Source: Cryoendolithus antarcticus
Lineage: Eukaryota; Ascomycota; Dothideomycetes; Cladosporiales; Cladosporiaceae
NCBI GenBank assembly: GCA_002077065.1
Contig: NAJO01000004.1
Span: 124,001 to 188,000 of the forward strand
Direction of reading: 5' to 3'
Length of the DNA stretch: 64,000 nt
Below, piece by piece: positions 48,930 to 59,901 of the stretch (position 1 is its first letter; every line of letters starts with the position of its first letter). The translations under genes and the position numbers were made by a program. The notes beneath the pieces were generated by a model. That model had not been told where the DNA came from, made no database searches, and saw only the letters and a list, made by a program, of their open reading frames with translations.

Positions 48930-50937
48930 ATGCACCTTGAAGCGATAGCCGGGCAAAGCATCGTTGCTCTGGCACTGGTCACATGGTGTGTTCCAGAAGT
49001 CAACGCAGGCACGCATGACCGCAGAGCCAGTGACACGATTCTGTTTCACCATCGGTATCAACACAGCTGTATGTGTAGCAATCAGCTGAATCTTATCCTC
49101 TTGAGTAGAATCTGACATTGTCGATTACAGCCATCGTATCCGGCAATTACCTCTACATCGATGGCGGGGAGGTAGCGACCTGGATTGGGTCAGGGACGGG
49201 ACTCCTCAACTACTGGGCCTTCCAAGCAGCCGACAGGGACAACGGCAACATCACTACCTTCGCCGGTAAGCTTCATCTACCTGGCCTTGCAGCATCACAG
49301 GCAATGAAGACCGAGAGACTGACGTACGCTTTCGCAGAGCCCAATACTCTCTCGATCGATCTTTCCTCCTCATGGACAAACGATTCTGTAGTTTCTTAAT
49401 GCCATCTCCGAATCAGCACCTTTATACAACAGACCGAGCCTTTAGCAGAACCCAGAGGAGCCTGGATTTTACGCATACAATGGCGGATTGAGCTTTACTG
49501 TCCAGATCGGTTCGAATCCGCCAAACGAGCTGTGGCAGTTTGCTCCGTCTGACAAGTCTGGTACTTGGAGCCAAGTATCACCACTGGCATCGTCAAACTT
49601 TTCAAGACTTGGCCGGGTGTCCGGGGCTATCACAGCATCTGGAGGTGGCTTGGGATTCGCTCTTAGCGGTGAACAGAGTGCAGGTACACAGGACGGCTGG
49701 GGTACCGGGTACATGGACGTGTCTGGACTGGTCATTTTCAAAGCCAGCTCGCAAGCTCGGTATAACATCTCGTCCACCGGATACAGTACGGACGGCAGTG
49801 CTATCAACGGGAGTGCAGTTTTCGTACCCGGCTTTGGCCCTGCTGGTCTTCTTTTCGTTATGGGAGGAAGTGTCCACGACGTGAGGGTGGCCTTTGGTGC
49901 CATCTCGATATATGAGCCACTCTCACAACGATAGTACTCACGGCCGGTCACGGGTAGCTTGCCACTAGCTGTTGACAGGCCTTGCGCGGTTGGCGTCCAG
50001 GGTGACAACGGAACGTATGAGGTAAGTCTGCAGCTCTGCACTCTCGGGTACCTCTGCTAATCTTGCGGATCCTCAGATCTTCATGTACGGCGGCAATGCT
50101 GGCCAGATCGACACCACAATCTCTCAGGGTGTTGTTGTTGTCTTATCCTTACCATCCTTCAACTGGCAGGTTCACTCCTCCAATGCTACATATAGTCGAG
50201 TGGGCCACGCCTACAATGCAATTGGGAACAGGCAGATGGCGATTATTGGCGGACTCATACTGGGCTCCGCTGGAGAGTACGACTTCGAGCCAGACCCATG
50301 GCCGAATGGAATTGGAATATTCGACATGTCAGCTTTCGAGTGGTCGGCCTCGTACGATGCCTCCGCAGCGGCGTACGTGACTCCAGACATCGTGAAGCAG
50401 CATTATCAGCAGAACGGTCTGTACCCAGATTCATGGGCAGACCCTGCTCTTCAGGAGTGGTTCGTTCGGCGAAGTAAGTCGTCCAGCCTGGGGAATCAGC
50501 ATGGACTGAAACCAGACTGATGTAACATAGATATCAACGCTACTACGACGGGATCTACCACATCCCCTAATCCCTCCACTTCATCGTTCGCGAATAATGA
50601 TGGCGGTCAGCAGCCTCAAAGTCACATTGGAGCTATAGCTGGCGGGGTCGTCGGCGGTATCGTAGCCTGTGCAGCACTTCTCGCAGGCGTCTTCTGGCTA
50701 AGGCGACATCGGAACCCACGAAACTCTCGAGCAGCTGAGCTGCCACTCAATATTGCAGGAGATAAAGGCGGCGAAGAGTGGCAGAAGGCTGAGCTGGCAG
50801 GCCAGCCAATGATGCGCGTGGAGGCCGATGGACATAACTATCAGCAATTGGGTGTGAGTGAGCTTGCTGGGAGTGAGCGCTTGAATCACGAGCTGTCTGT
50901 GACCCTGTCGAATCAAAGACAAAGAAGGCGGCTGTAA
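48930..50937 (+). CDS. kelch-repeat single-pass membrane protein, interrupted by an in-frame stop (probable pseudogene or readthrough)
   Basis: Exons read as 48930-49068, 49131-49265, 49338-about 49387, about 49449-50021, 50077-50473 and 50531-50937. Exon 1 gives a signal peptide (QSIVALALVTWCVPEVNA). Kelch blades follow: SGNYLYIDGGEVATWIG, SFTVQIGSNPPNELWQFAPS, GSGxxFVPGFGPAGLLFVMGG, and VQGDNGTYEIFMYGG. After a Ser/Thr linker comes one membrane segment (IGAIAGGVVGGIVACAALLAGVFWL) and a cytosolic tail. This is the layout of fungal kelch cell-surface proteins. At 49932-49934 a TAG stands in frame between IYEPLSQR and YSRPVTGSLPLAVDRPCAVG, exactly where kelch blades carry a conserved Trp (TGG). 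The frame on both sides is intact and splice choices I tried do not remove the stop. It is either a nonsense allele, a sequencing error or a readthrough codon. Confidence 0.75.
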
Positions 50938-52674
50938 GCTCGCCAGTGTATGAGATGTAATGTACACGGTTTACAGAGGGAGGTATGTTGCGTGCGCAGC
51001 AGCTGCTTCGTGTTCCGGAAGAGATAGCCATTTTACTCCAGCGTCACTACTGACGGTCAGCAGTGGTATTGCAATGCGCGGAGAGGGTCGCTTTGACGGA
51101 GGCTCATCTCGAAAAATCGGTGTAGATACCACTGTGCCATCGTGGAATCTTAGAGATGACTGGCCCAACGTTTGCTTCCACGGCATACGCTAGTGGTCGA
51201 CAAGCTTGTGGACAAGCTCAGCTCGTCGCCTCATATACTTACTAGTGAGCCGCCGACCCGGTCTGCGAGCTACTCAAGAGGTCGGCATGTGGTGAGGTAA
51301 AGAGATAGCGTCAACGCACACCATTCCTTCGAGAGTTTCAGATCGAGAAAAACGTCCAGTAAGACTATCCCTCGAGGAAACACGACGCTTTCACGGACTT
51401 CCCAACTTCCCGCTGTTTCTCGGCAGGCTGCACTTTCAGCGCTCCTCGCCCGTCATGCATATGGCAGAGATGCCGCTATCCGGATGCGCTGGTGATACGG
51501 CGACAGAAGCTCAGATCTTGAAGCTGACTACGGCTAGAGCGGACACTCGAGGCGTCTAGGCTCCAGAACTTGTATCAACAACCATCACCGGACAGATGCA
51601 CTCGTCGTGTGGCTCCGTCATGGCTCACTACCAGCGAACATGTCAATCGAGCCTTGGGCGACGCTGACTGCAGTCGTGAGATTCGCTGACGGTTTCATGG
51701 TCTGAGCAATCACCTTTACTCTATGAAAGTGCCCACTGTGATGTAAACATGATCGGTCTCAATTTCTCACGTGGTCCTACCATAAAAAGTCGATCAAGCT
51801 CACGGGACATGAGACAGAGCTGCAGACCTTGCCGTTAACCAAGGGCAGAACACGCACAGGGCTAGTCGCGACCTAGTGGTAAATCGGCGAAGATTTGCAA
51901 TACCAACTCTGTATGCTGCTACCCAATTCCACAGAGGCTGATCTAGAAGGAGACGACCTTCGATGCTTCGTCATAAATTGGCAGGGATCGTGCTATTCAA
52001 TCTAGGTGTCTGTCGACCGTTCACCGTACTCACCTCCGAGGCAGGTTGGATCACTCATGTAGCTGAGACATATATATATACTGATTATTGCAATATAGGA
52101 AGAATGACCATGCAATTGTCATGATCGGTGTGCGGTCGTCGTGTAGGAAGCCTCCATGTGAGCAGGCTCTCGATTGTTGGCACGCGAAGTTGGGCCAGCG
52201 GCAGATGGAAGTGTGGCTCTCAGCTTCTGGCCCGCGGTGACTCTGATGCGTCGACAGGTACGTCGAAGATACGTTCATGTTACATTCATCTGCTGTATGT
52301 CGCGCACAGAGGTCAGCCAATAGCCAAGACATCCGCCCAAACCGCTTGTTTTCAGGCTAGGATGGAGCTGGGGTGCTGTCATTTACCCGGCAGCTGCACT
52401 TCAAATCTACATGCGACATCGTCATTGGATCATGCAACAGCCTTGTCGATTAGCCGGGTTGGTGCACTCCACGTGATGGCATCTCCGCATAGACGAGACT
52501 GGGGTATGCGTGGAGATCCATGCCGCGTGCCGCTTACGGAGGATCGCTGGTATATGAGCTAGACAACCCCTCTTGGCAGGTCTTCGCTCTCCTCACCAAC
52601 AATCGAGCAGTGCTCTTATCATCTCTCCTATAGCAACCTCACCTGTGCAGTCTCTACACTCCACATCTAAAGAG
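50938..52674. other. intergenic, about 1.7 kb
   Basis: No gene. Between about 51195 and 52050 neither strand has an open frame of 60 codons or more, the barest stretch of the window. Just after it is a short AT tract (TATATATATA at about 52069-52079). The last 100 bp lead into the hexose-porter gene. Confidence 0.45.
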
Positions 52675-54512
52675 ATGGCTCCCGGAGCAGTAGCTGGTGG
52701 TTTCGACCATGCGGCGCTGGTGCGCCGTCAGGCCTTAGCTGGCCAGGCTGGTCCTATGGCCATCCTCAAGAACGGCAAAGCATTCATGATTGCATGCTTC
52801 GCGTGCTTGGGTGGTCTCCTCTACGGCTACAACCAGGGTGTCTTCGGCGGCGTGCTGGTCATGAACTCATTCAAGGCTCGTGAGTTCAATGTCAGGACAT
52901 GGATCACAAGTGTACAAATCTGACGTTGCGAACAGACATGGGCGCTGCTGCTACCGACCCCACCAGAATCGGCTTCCTGACCTCTATTCTCGAACTTGGC
53001 GCTTGGTTCGGAACAATCTACTCTGGATTCCTGGCTGAGATCTACTCCCGCAAGTACGCCATTCTGTTCAGCACGGCCACGTTCATTTTGGGCGTCGTAA
53101 TTCAGACCACGTCTGTTACAAGCGCCGCATCGAACTCCATCCTCGCCGGTCGATTCATCACTGGTATGGGTGTCGGTTCGCTCTCTATGATCGTGCCCAT
53201 GTACAACGCAGAGTGCGCTCCGCCAGAGGTTCGTGGTGCCATGGTCGGTCTGCAACAACTGGCTATCACCACTGGTATCATGATCAGCTTCTGGATCGAT
53301 TACGGCACCAACTACATCGGTGGCAGCGGCGATGGACAGAGCGACGCTGCTTGGCTTGTCCCCTTGACCCTTCAAATCGTACCTGCTGTTCTGCTTGGGG
53401 TTGGTATGCTGTTCATGCCCTTCAGCCCCAGATGGCTCGTCCACCACGATCGCGAAGAGGAAGCCCGCAAGACTCTAGCGAGCCTTCGTAACTTATCAAC
53501 CGACCACGAACTGATTGAGCTTGAGTTCCTCGAGATCAAGGCGCAGTCCATGTTCGAGAAGCGCAGCACCGCAGAGCACTTCCCTCATCTGGCCGACAAT
53601 TCCAAATTGTCGATCATCAAGTTGCAATTTGTCGCTGCCGCGTCGCTCTTCAAGTCGAAGCCCATGTTCCGCCGCGTCATGCTTGCTACGCTCACCATGT
53701 TCTTCCAGCAATGGACTGGCATCAACGCCGTACTCTATTACGCACCTCAGATCTTTACTAAACTTGGTCAGTCATCTACCACCACCTCGCTGCTCGCAAC
53801 CGGGGTTGTCGGTATTGTCATGTGGCTTGCCACCATCCCAGCAGTCATGTACGTTGACAAGCTCGGCCGCAAGCCTATTCTGGTCGTCGGTGCTATTGGC
53901 ATGGCTCTCTGCCATTTCATCATCGCCGTCATCTTCGCGAAGAACGCGGATCAATGGCCGACTCACCAGGCCGCGGGCTGGGCAGCTATCGCCATGGTGT
54001 GGTTGTTTGTTGTCCACTTTGGCTACTCCTGGGGACCATGTGCCTGGATTGTCATTGCTGAGATCTGGCCCATCAGCCAGCGTCCGTACGGTATCGCTAT
54101 TGGCGCTTCATCCAACTGGATGGTGAGTAGAGTGAACATGAGTGCCCCGACAGAGCGTTGCTAACGAAAGTTACAGAACAACTTCATCGTCGGCCAAGTC
54201 ACGCCAGACATGCTGACGCATCTCACATACGGCACATACATCTTCTTCGGCGTACTCACCTCTATGGGTGCGGCGTTCATCTACTTCTTCTTTCCCGAGA
54301 CCAAGGGTCTGTCTCTCGAAGAGATGGATACTCTCTTCGGCTCCGCTGGTGTAGCTGCAGCCGACGCCGAGCGCATGCGCGAGATCAACCGCGAGATCGG
54401 CCTCGAGGAGATGATTCACGGCAGTGTTGCTGGACAGGGTGGCATCCATGACGAGAAGATCTTGGAGGAGAAGGCCGCTGCTGCTGAGCACAGGGATGCC
54501 GACTCTCAGTAG
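52675..54512 (+). CDS. MFS hexose transporter (high-affinity glucose type)
   Basis: Sugar porter of the plasma membrane. Three exons (52675-52879, 52936-54122 and 54177-54512) encode 575 residues. Signatures: GLLYGYNQGVFGGVL (segment 1), GFLAEIYSRKYAILF, GRFITGMGVGSLSMIVPMYNAE, FSPRWLV (PESPRWL variant), FFQQWTGINAVLYYAPQIF (segment 7, QQxxGxNxxxYY), VDKLGRKPIL, GYSWGPCAWIVIAEIWP and FFFPETKGLSLEEMD. The sequence GYSWGPCAWIV...IGASSNWMNNFIVGQVTPDML is typical of a large fungal group containing high-affinity glucose and xylose carriers. The cytosolic tail is long and acidic. It lies about 1.1 kb before a beta-xylosidase on the same strand, which suits uptake of released sugars (inference). Confidence 0.92.
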
Positions 54513-55637
54513 TCGCATATTGAATGAAGGAAGTTGAGGTAGGAAACCCGAAGGTGATGAGGTTGATGTAAAGTCAATCTAATGCCATCAATGGAACTCG
54601 CTCGATCGATATTACTGTGACTCTCTGTTGACCCAACCTCCAAGCCCATTACTGCCCACGTTAAATGACACTGAAGTCTACTGCTTGTAAATAATGCGGT
54701 GCCTATTTTGTTCGATGTCACCTCAAGTGCACGTGGCAAGCACATGGCCTACACGTCGTTCACACTTAGACGTCCCAAATCGGCGCGAAGTCTGTGCTCA
54801 TGCTACTCTTAACAACCTTGCACACCAGTCTGCTCGTGTCCGCCCGGATAAAGTGCCATGCCTGCAGTCAGACCAAGGTTCTCCACAACGCCTCTGCAAC
54901 GCGTTTCCGATATCCGCGCTGGATTTGCGGCTAGGCGATGTTGGCCCGCAAAGCTTCGGTTGTGGAGCCGAAAGCTTTTCTCTTTTGCCTGAAAGTGAGG
55001 TTTTGAGAAGCTCTTTGCATAGATCTCGAGAGACGGGACGGCCTAAACGTCGGAGCGACGAATTCGACGATGGCGTACTTATGGATCAATACGGCTACCA
55101 GATGTTGCTAACGCGAACAGGGTAACTCCTCCAAAGCGCCGTGTGCTCCGGCCTTCAACACGTTCTCGAGTACATCCGGTGCATCAGCTGCCGGCATTCA
55201 GGTGGCCCGCTTCGCCAGCATAGGCGGGGAAAATACTGGAGACTGCTCCGCTTCGTCATCACTCCAACCTCACCCGCAATCGGCTTTCCTGGCAATTCCT
55301 GGCCGTGGATCTTCAAGATCGCCTCCATGCCCGGTCGTTGCGTACACTGCCAGGCACGAGAAGCCGGGTCACGGAGCGGATGCTTTGGATCTGCGATGCT
55401 TGTCCAAGCCAGGCAAGTTGAGGCTGAAGCTGCGATTGTTGGAACCCACTGGACTGGGTTTCGACTGGGTTTGCAAGCCTCCATGTCACCGCGCAATAAC
55501 GACAGCCCGATCATCGAAGGTTTCGCGGCGTGGTGCGACGTCACGTAGCGAATGTTGTGGATTGAAGGTAATACTAGAGTCGGTCTTGTTTCTTCCCTTC
55601 CCATTCACGCTCCTCAAACCCTTTCATTGCTTCAAAC
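54513..55637. other. intergenic upstream of the xylosidase, about 1.1 kb
   Basis: Open frames exist on both strands without recognisable domains. It contains a close pair of CreA-type motifs at 55224-55241. I found no XlnR-type GGCTAAA site by eye. Confidence 0.4.
55224..55241 (+). promoter_or_regulatory. paired SYGGRG motifs (candidate CreA sites)
   Basis: GCGGGG (55224-55229) and CTGGAG (55236-55241), six bases apart, about 400 bp before the xylosidase start. Both match the CreA consensus SYGGRG, and paired sites are the form that usually works in carbon-catabolite repression. Single matches are common by chance. Confidence 0.3.
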
Positions 55638-58147
55638 ATGTCTCTGCGTTATTTGGTAGTCGCCATAGCGGCGCAAGCTTCCGCCCAGCTCACTGGACGA
55701 GGCTTCCCAGACTGTGTCAATGGGCCTCTGAGCAACAACACTGTCTGCGACACTTCAGCGGAGCCTCTCGCCAGAGCCACGGCTTTGATCGCAGCCTTCA
55801 CACTCCAGGAGAAGCTGAACAACACCGGCAGCACCTCTCCCGGTGTGCCTAGACTAGGACTGCCAGCATATACATGGTGGCAAGAGGCGCTGCACGGAGT
55901 CGCTAGCTCGCCTGGAGTGAACTTCAGCGATTCAGGCGACTACAGCTATGCGACTTCGTTCCCTCAGCCGATCCTGATGGGTGCAGCTTTCGACGATGAG
56001 CTGATCAGGGACGTGGCAACTGTCGTCAGCACAGAAGCGAGGGCATTCAACAATGATCAGCGTGCTGGGCTAGACTTCTGGACACCAAATATCAATCCCT
56101 TCAGTAAGTCTCCCGGGACTTGGTTGATCTCTACGACGAACCATTGCTGATATATAACAGAGGACCCAAGATGGGGCCGCGGCCAAGAGACTCCCGGCGA
56201 AGACCCTTTCCACCTTTCCAGCTACGTCCATGCCTTGATCGATGGCCTGCAGGGCGGCTATGACCCCAAGTACAAGCGTATCATGGCGACCTGCAAGCAC
56301 TTCACCGGGTAAGAGAAGATCACATCTTGTGCAGAGCAACGTAGCTGACTGAAATTCCAAGGTACGATATGGAGAGCTGGAACGGCAACCTCCGCTACCA
56401 ATGGGATGCCCACATCAACTCACAGGACCTAGTAGAGTACTACATGCCTTCTTTCCAGAGCTGTGCGCGGGACAGCAATGTTGCAGCTTTCATGTGCTCT
56501 TACAACTCCCTCAATGGCAGGCCAACATGCGCCGACCCATACCTGCTCCAGACTGTTCTGCGAGAACACTGGGGCTGGACCGAGGAACAGCAGTGGGTGA
56601 CCTCTGACTGCGACGCCGTCCAGAACATCTACCTGCCTCGCGGCTACAACGATACGCGCGAAGCTGCGGTGGCACAGGCCCTGATTGCTGGGACAGACGT
56701 TGACTGCGGCACCTATTTCCAAGAGTTCCTACCCGGTGCCTACGCGCAGGGTTTGTTCGACATTTCTGTGCTCGACCAAGCCCTTGTCCGCCAGTACTCT
56801 GGGCTTGTACGCGTCGGCTATTTCGATGGCCCTTCAGTCCCATACCGCAACCTAACGTTCTCCGACGTCAACACTCAAGCCTCTCAAGCATTAGCTCTCA
56901 AGGCTGCCGAGGAGGGCATCGCATTGCTGAAGAACGATGGTGCTCTGCCAATGACAATTGGCGCTAACATGACCATCGGTCTGGTCGGTGACTGGGCAAA
57001 CGCCACTACGCAGATGCAAGGCAACTACGCTGGCATTGCTCCTTACCTCCACGGCCCTTACTACGCTGCCAACCAGACCGGCGCCAAAGTGGCGATTGCA
57101 AACGTTCCCGGCGGCCAAGGTGATCCAACGACAGACAACTGGCGCAAGGCCTGGACTGTCGCGAACCAGTCTGACCAACTCTTCTACATTGGTGGCATCG
57201 ACAACACCGTCGAGCTCGAGGGCAACGACCGCGTGACCATCGCCTGGACAGGAGCTCAACTTGATATGATTTCCCGTCTTGCCGAACTTAAGCCGGGCCT
57301 GGTAGTAGTGCAGATGGGCGCCGGCTCCCTAGACTCCTCCGCCATCCTCAACAACCCCAACATCTCTGCGCTGCTATGGGCTGGCTACCCAGGTCAAGAC
57401 GGCGGTACCGCGATCTTCAACATCATCACAGGCAAGACTGCACCCGCCGGCCGTCTGCCAACAACGATGTACCCGGCGAACTACATCGCCCAGGTCCCCA
57501 TGACCGATATGTCGCTCCGCCCGTCTACCAACAACCCCGGGCGTACATACCAGTGGTACGACAAGGCTGTTCTGCCGTTCGGGACCGGTCTGCACTACAC
57601 AAACTTCACTGCTTCCGTCGCGACGCCTACCTCGCGCTACGGCTCTGCGAACGGCTCGACGACCTACAGCATCGAGAGCCTGACCACAGGCTGCAATGAG
57701 ACGTACATGGACCGCTGTCCCTTCCGCACTTTTGCTGTGGACGTCACGAACACAGGCAGCGTGTGCTCCGACTACGTTACTCTTGGCTACCTGACTGGCT
57801 CATTTGGCCCAACACCATACCCGCTCAAGCGCCTTGTCGCGTACACGCGTCTACACGACGTGCAGGCCGGCTCTTCGCAGACCGCGAATCTGGTGCTCGA
57901 TCTCGCTAGCTTGTCAAGGGTGGCGGACAACGGCGACAGGGTGTTGTACCCAGGTGACTACGCTCTGATGATCGACAACGCGCCGTTGGCCATGGTGAAC
58001 TTCACGCTCACGGGCGAGGCGTACACGCTGGACCACTGGCCGCAGCCACCGGAGCCGGTGTACCAGGCTACTGACTACTTTGTCGGCGGCTTTGGGAGCA
58101 CATACGGTGACGAGATCATGGTAAATGTAACATCGACCATGTTGTAA
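55638..58147 (+). CDS. secreted GH3 beta-xylosidase (exo-1,4)
   Basis: Releases xylose from xylo-oligosaccharides outside the cell. Three exons (55638-56103, 56161-56308 and 56362-58147) encode 799 residues, the usual length. Residues 1-17 (MSLRYLVVAIAAQASAQ) are a signal peptide. GH3 N-domain blocks: [60 protein letters not shown] and ATCKHFTGYDMESW. WVTSDCDAVQNIY carries the nucleophile Asp287. The C-domain includes ALLKNDGALPM, ALLWAGYPGQDGGTAIF and GRLPTTMYP, and a fibronectin-III-like end (PLKRLVAYTRLHDVQAG). The [16 protein letters not shown] and [10 protein letters not shown] motifs separate xylosidases from beta-glucosidases. Many Asn-x-Ser/Thr sites are present. Confidence 0.95.
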
Positions 58148-58677
58148 AGGTATCAAGGAATTAGAATGTATATAGACTTGTGAGATATAGAAAAAGGGTA
58201 CGCGAGTGCCTGCTCACTTGCTCACACTCATCACTAGATAGTAAATACGCTCGCCAAACATTCTGCAATGGACGTATCACCCTTGACGACACTATGCCGG
58301 GCGATAGTGCTGTCACGCGGGCCAGTGGACGTGGATTTGTATCTGACCACACCATAGGGATATTTGACTAGATACGAGACAAAGAGCGTTGCGACACATG
58401 CAGGTGAAATGAGCCTTCGACGATCTCGGGAGCGTGTTCGATGGTGTGGGTACAGCGGTGAAACGGACTCCGAGGCGGCGGTCAGATCCTTGGTGTTGCT
58501 CGAATGTTGTACCTGCATATGTAGACTTCCTGAACCCCATCACGTGCACCACAGCGCCCGTAGCCAAGTACACGCCAATGAACACACTTCGCCCTTGGTA
58601 TCGCCATCTCGCACACCTCTCTCATCACGCTCTTGTCGCCACCTGGGAAAGCGCAGTTCCCACGCATGTCCATCCAC
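58148..58677. other. intergenic between convergent genes, 530 bp
   Basis: Three-prime regions of the xylosidase and the Rab5 gene. No feature seen. Confidence 0.4.
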
Positions 58678-59515
58678 CTAGCAATTACATCCTCCCTGCC
58701 CTCCAGTCGTCCCAGCCTCCTCCCGTCGCCCCAGATCAACCCCACCTGGCCTACCAGCTGCCCCTCGCATGCCCCTCTGCGCCGCCTGCTCAATCGGCAG
58801 CTTCCTCGCAATCGCCAAGAACAGCTCTTTCACGTTCTCCGCCGTCTTGGCACTCGTCTCGAAGAACAGCAAACCAGCTTCTTGCGCGTAGGCGGAGGCG
58901 TCTGCTTGCGAGACTGCGCGTTTGTCGGGTGACTCGGTTACTAAATCGAGTTTGTTGCCCGCGAGGGCTATGATTATGTTCTCGTTTGCTTGGCGTTGGA
59001 GCTCTTTGACCCAGGATTTGGCTTTGTCGAGGGATGCCTAGATCTGGCGTTAGTACTTCACTTCGTGAAAGTAGCAATTTCAACAACGCACAGCTTGTGT
59101 TATATCATACACCACGACCGCGCAATTGGCATTCCGGTAGTACATGGGTGCTAGCGATTTGTAGCGCTCCTGGCCTGCTGTGTCCCATATCTCGAACTTT
59201 ACTGTGGTCTGGTCGTCGAGGGCTATGGTTTGGGTGAGGAAGGCTGCGCCGATTGTGGATTCCCTGTAGTCATCGAATTGATCCTGAGGCAGTGTCAGTA
59301 TGGATCTGTGACTAGCTGGAGGCGAAGATTGTATGCGGCGTACTTTGACGAAGCGGAGGACGAGGGATGATTTGCCGACTGCGGACTCGCCTGGAGCATG
59401 TTAGCCAATTAGTATATTCGATGAATGGACACCGCTACTTACCCAGCAGGACCAGCTTGAATTGTGCGAATCGAGCTCCTCCGGGTCTACCGCCTGCTGG
59501 TGCTCGTTGAGCCAT
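58678..59515 (-). CDS. YPT5: Rab5-family small GTPase (Ypt5/Vps21)
   Basis: Controls early-endosome fusion. Four exons (59515-59443, 59390-59344, 59283-59092 and 59037-58678) encode 223 residues. The joined sequence carries all GTPase motifs: G1 [14 protein letters not shown], with the glycine codon split by intron 1; switch I with [12 protein letters not shown] (the Rab5-type ESTIGAAF); G3 [19 protein letters not shown]4 GNKLD; and G5 ETSAKT. The block [23 protein letters not shown] is diagnostic of Rab5. The C-terminus is Gly-rich and ends GGCNC, a CxC prenylation signal for Rab geranylgeranyl transferase. It is divergent with the Sac1 gene at 59902, which also acts in phosphoinositide-dependent traffic. 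Confidence 0.95.
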
Positions 59516-59901
59516 GTTCGCTATCTGATGTGAGGTTCCAGGAGGGTATGCGTCGCTTCCAGGTGTCGCGCAATGAAGACTCGGCTATGAAGCGATTTGA
59601 TTGTTCTATCAGTGCGAGAATGCAGTGCGAAAGGTGGCAATCAGGGTTGATCGAGAGTCAGTGATATGCAGCAGCCTGACCTGGTGTTGCGCTTCGCATG
59701 CTGGCGGCGACACAAGACAGCGGGTTGGCCCGCAGGTCAACGTCACTCCTACAAACTTCCAACACGTGCCTGAGCAATGCCACAACCGCTTGTTGAATGG
59801 CTTTCCTCGCGTCTTCCATCCTTGGCTGTCTCCTTGAGCACAGTCAATAGTGGCAGGCGAAGAGCTTTCATCCTAAAAGTTCAAGTGTCATCACAGTCAA
59901 G
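59516..59901. promoter_or_regulatory. divergent promoter of Rab5 and Sac1 genes, 386 bp
   Basis: Short spacer between two membrane-traffic genes with outward-facing starts. No clear operator seen. Confidence 0.4.

Noticed and set aside
49500..49525. tRNA-like GGTTCGAATCC box
   Set aside because: Lies inside the kelch coding exon (IGSNPPN); no flanking acceptor or anticodon stems.
54694..55125. Possible Zn2Cys6 fragment upstream of the xylosidase (a KCHACSQTK-like stretch in another register)
   Set aside because: Only two cysteines match the pattern, a stop follows soon, and no transcription-factor domain is joined to it.
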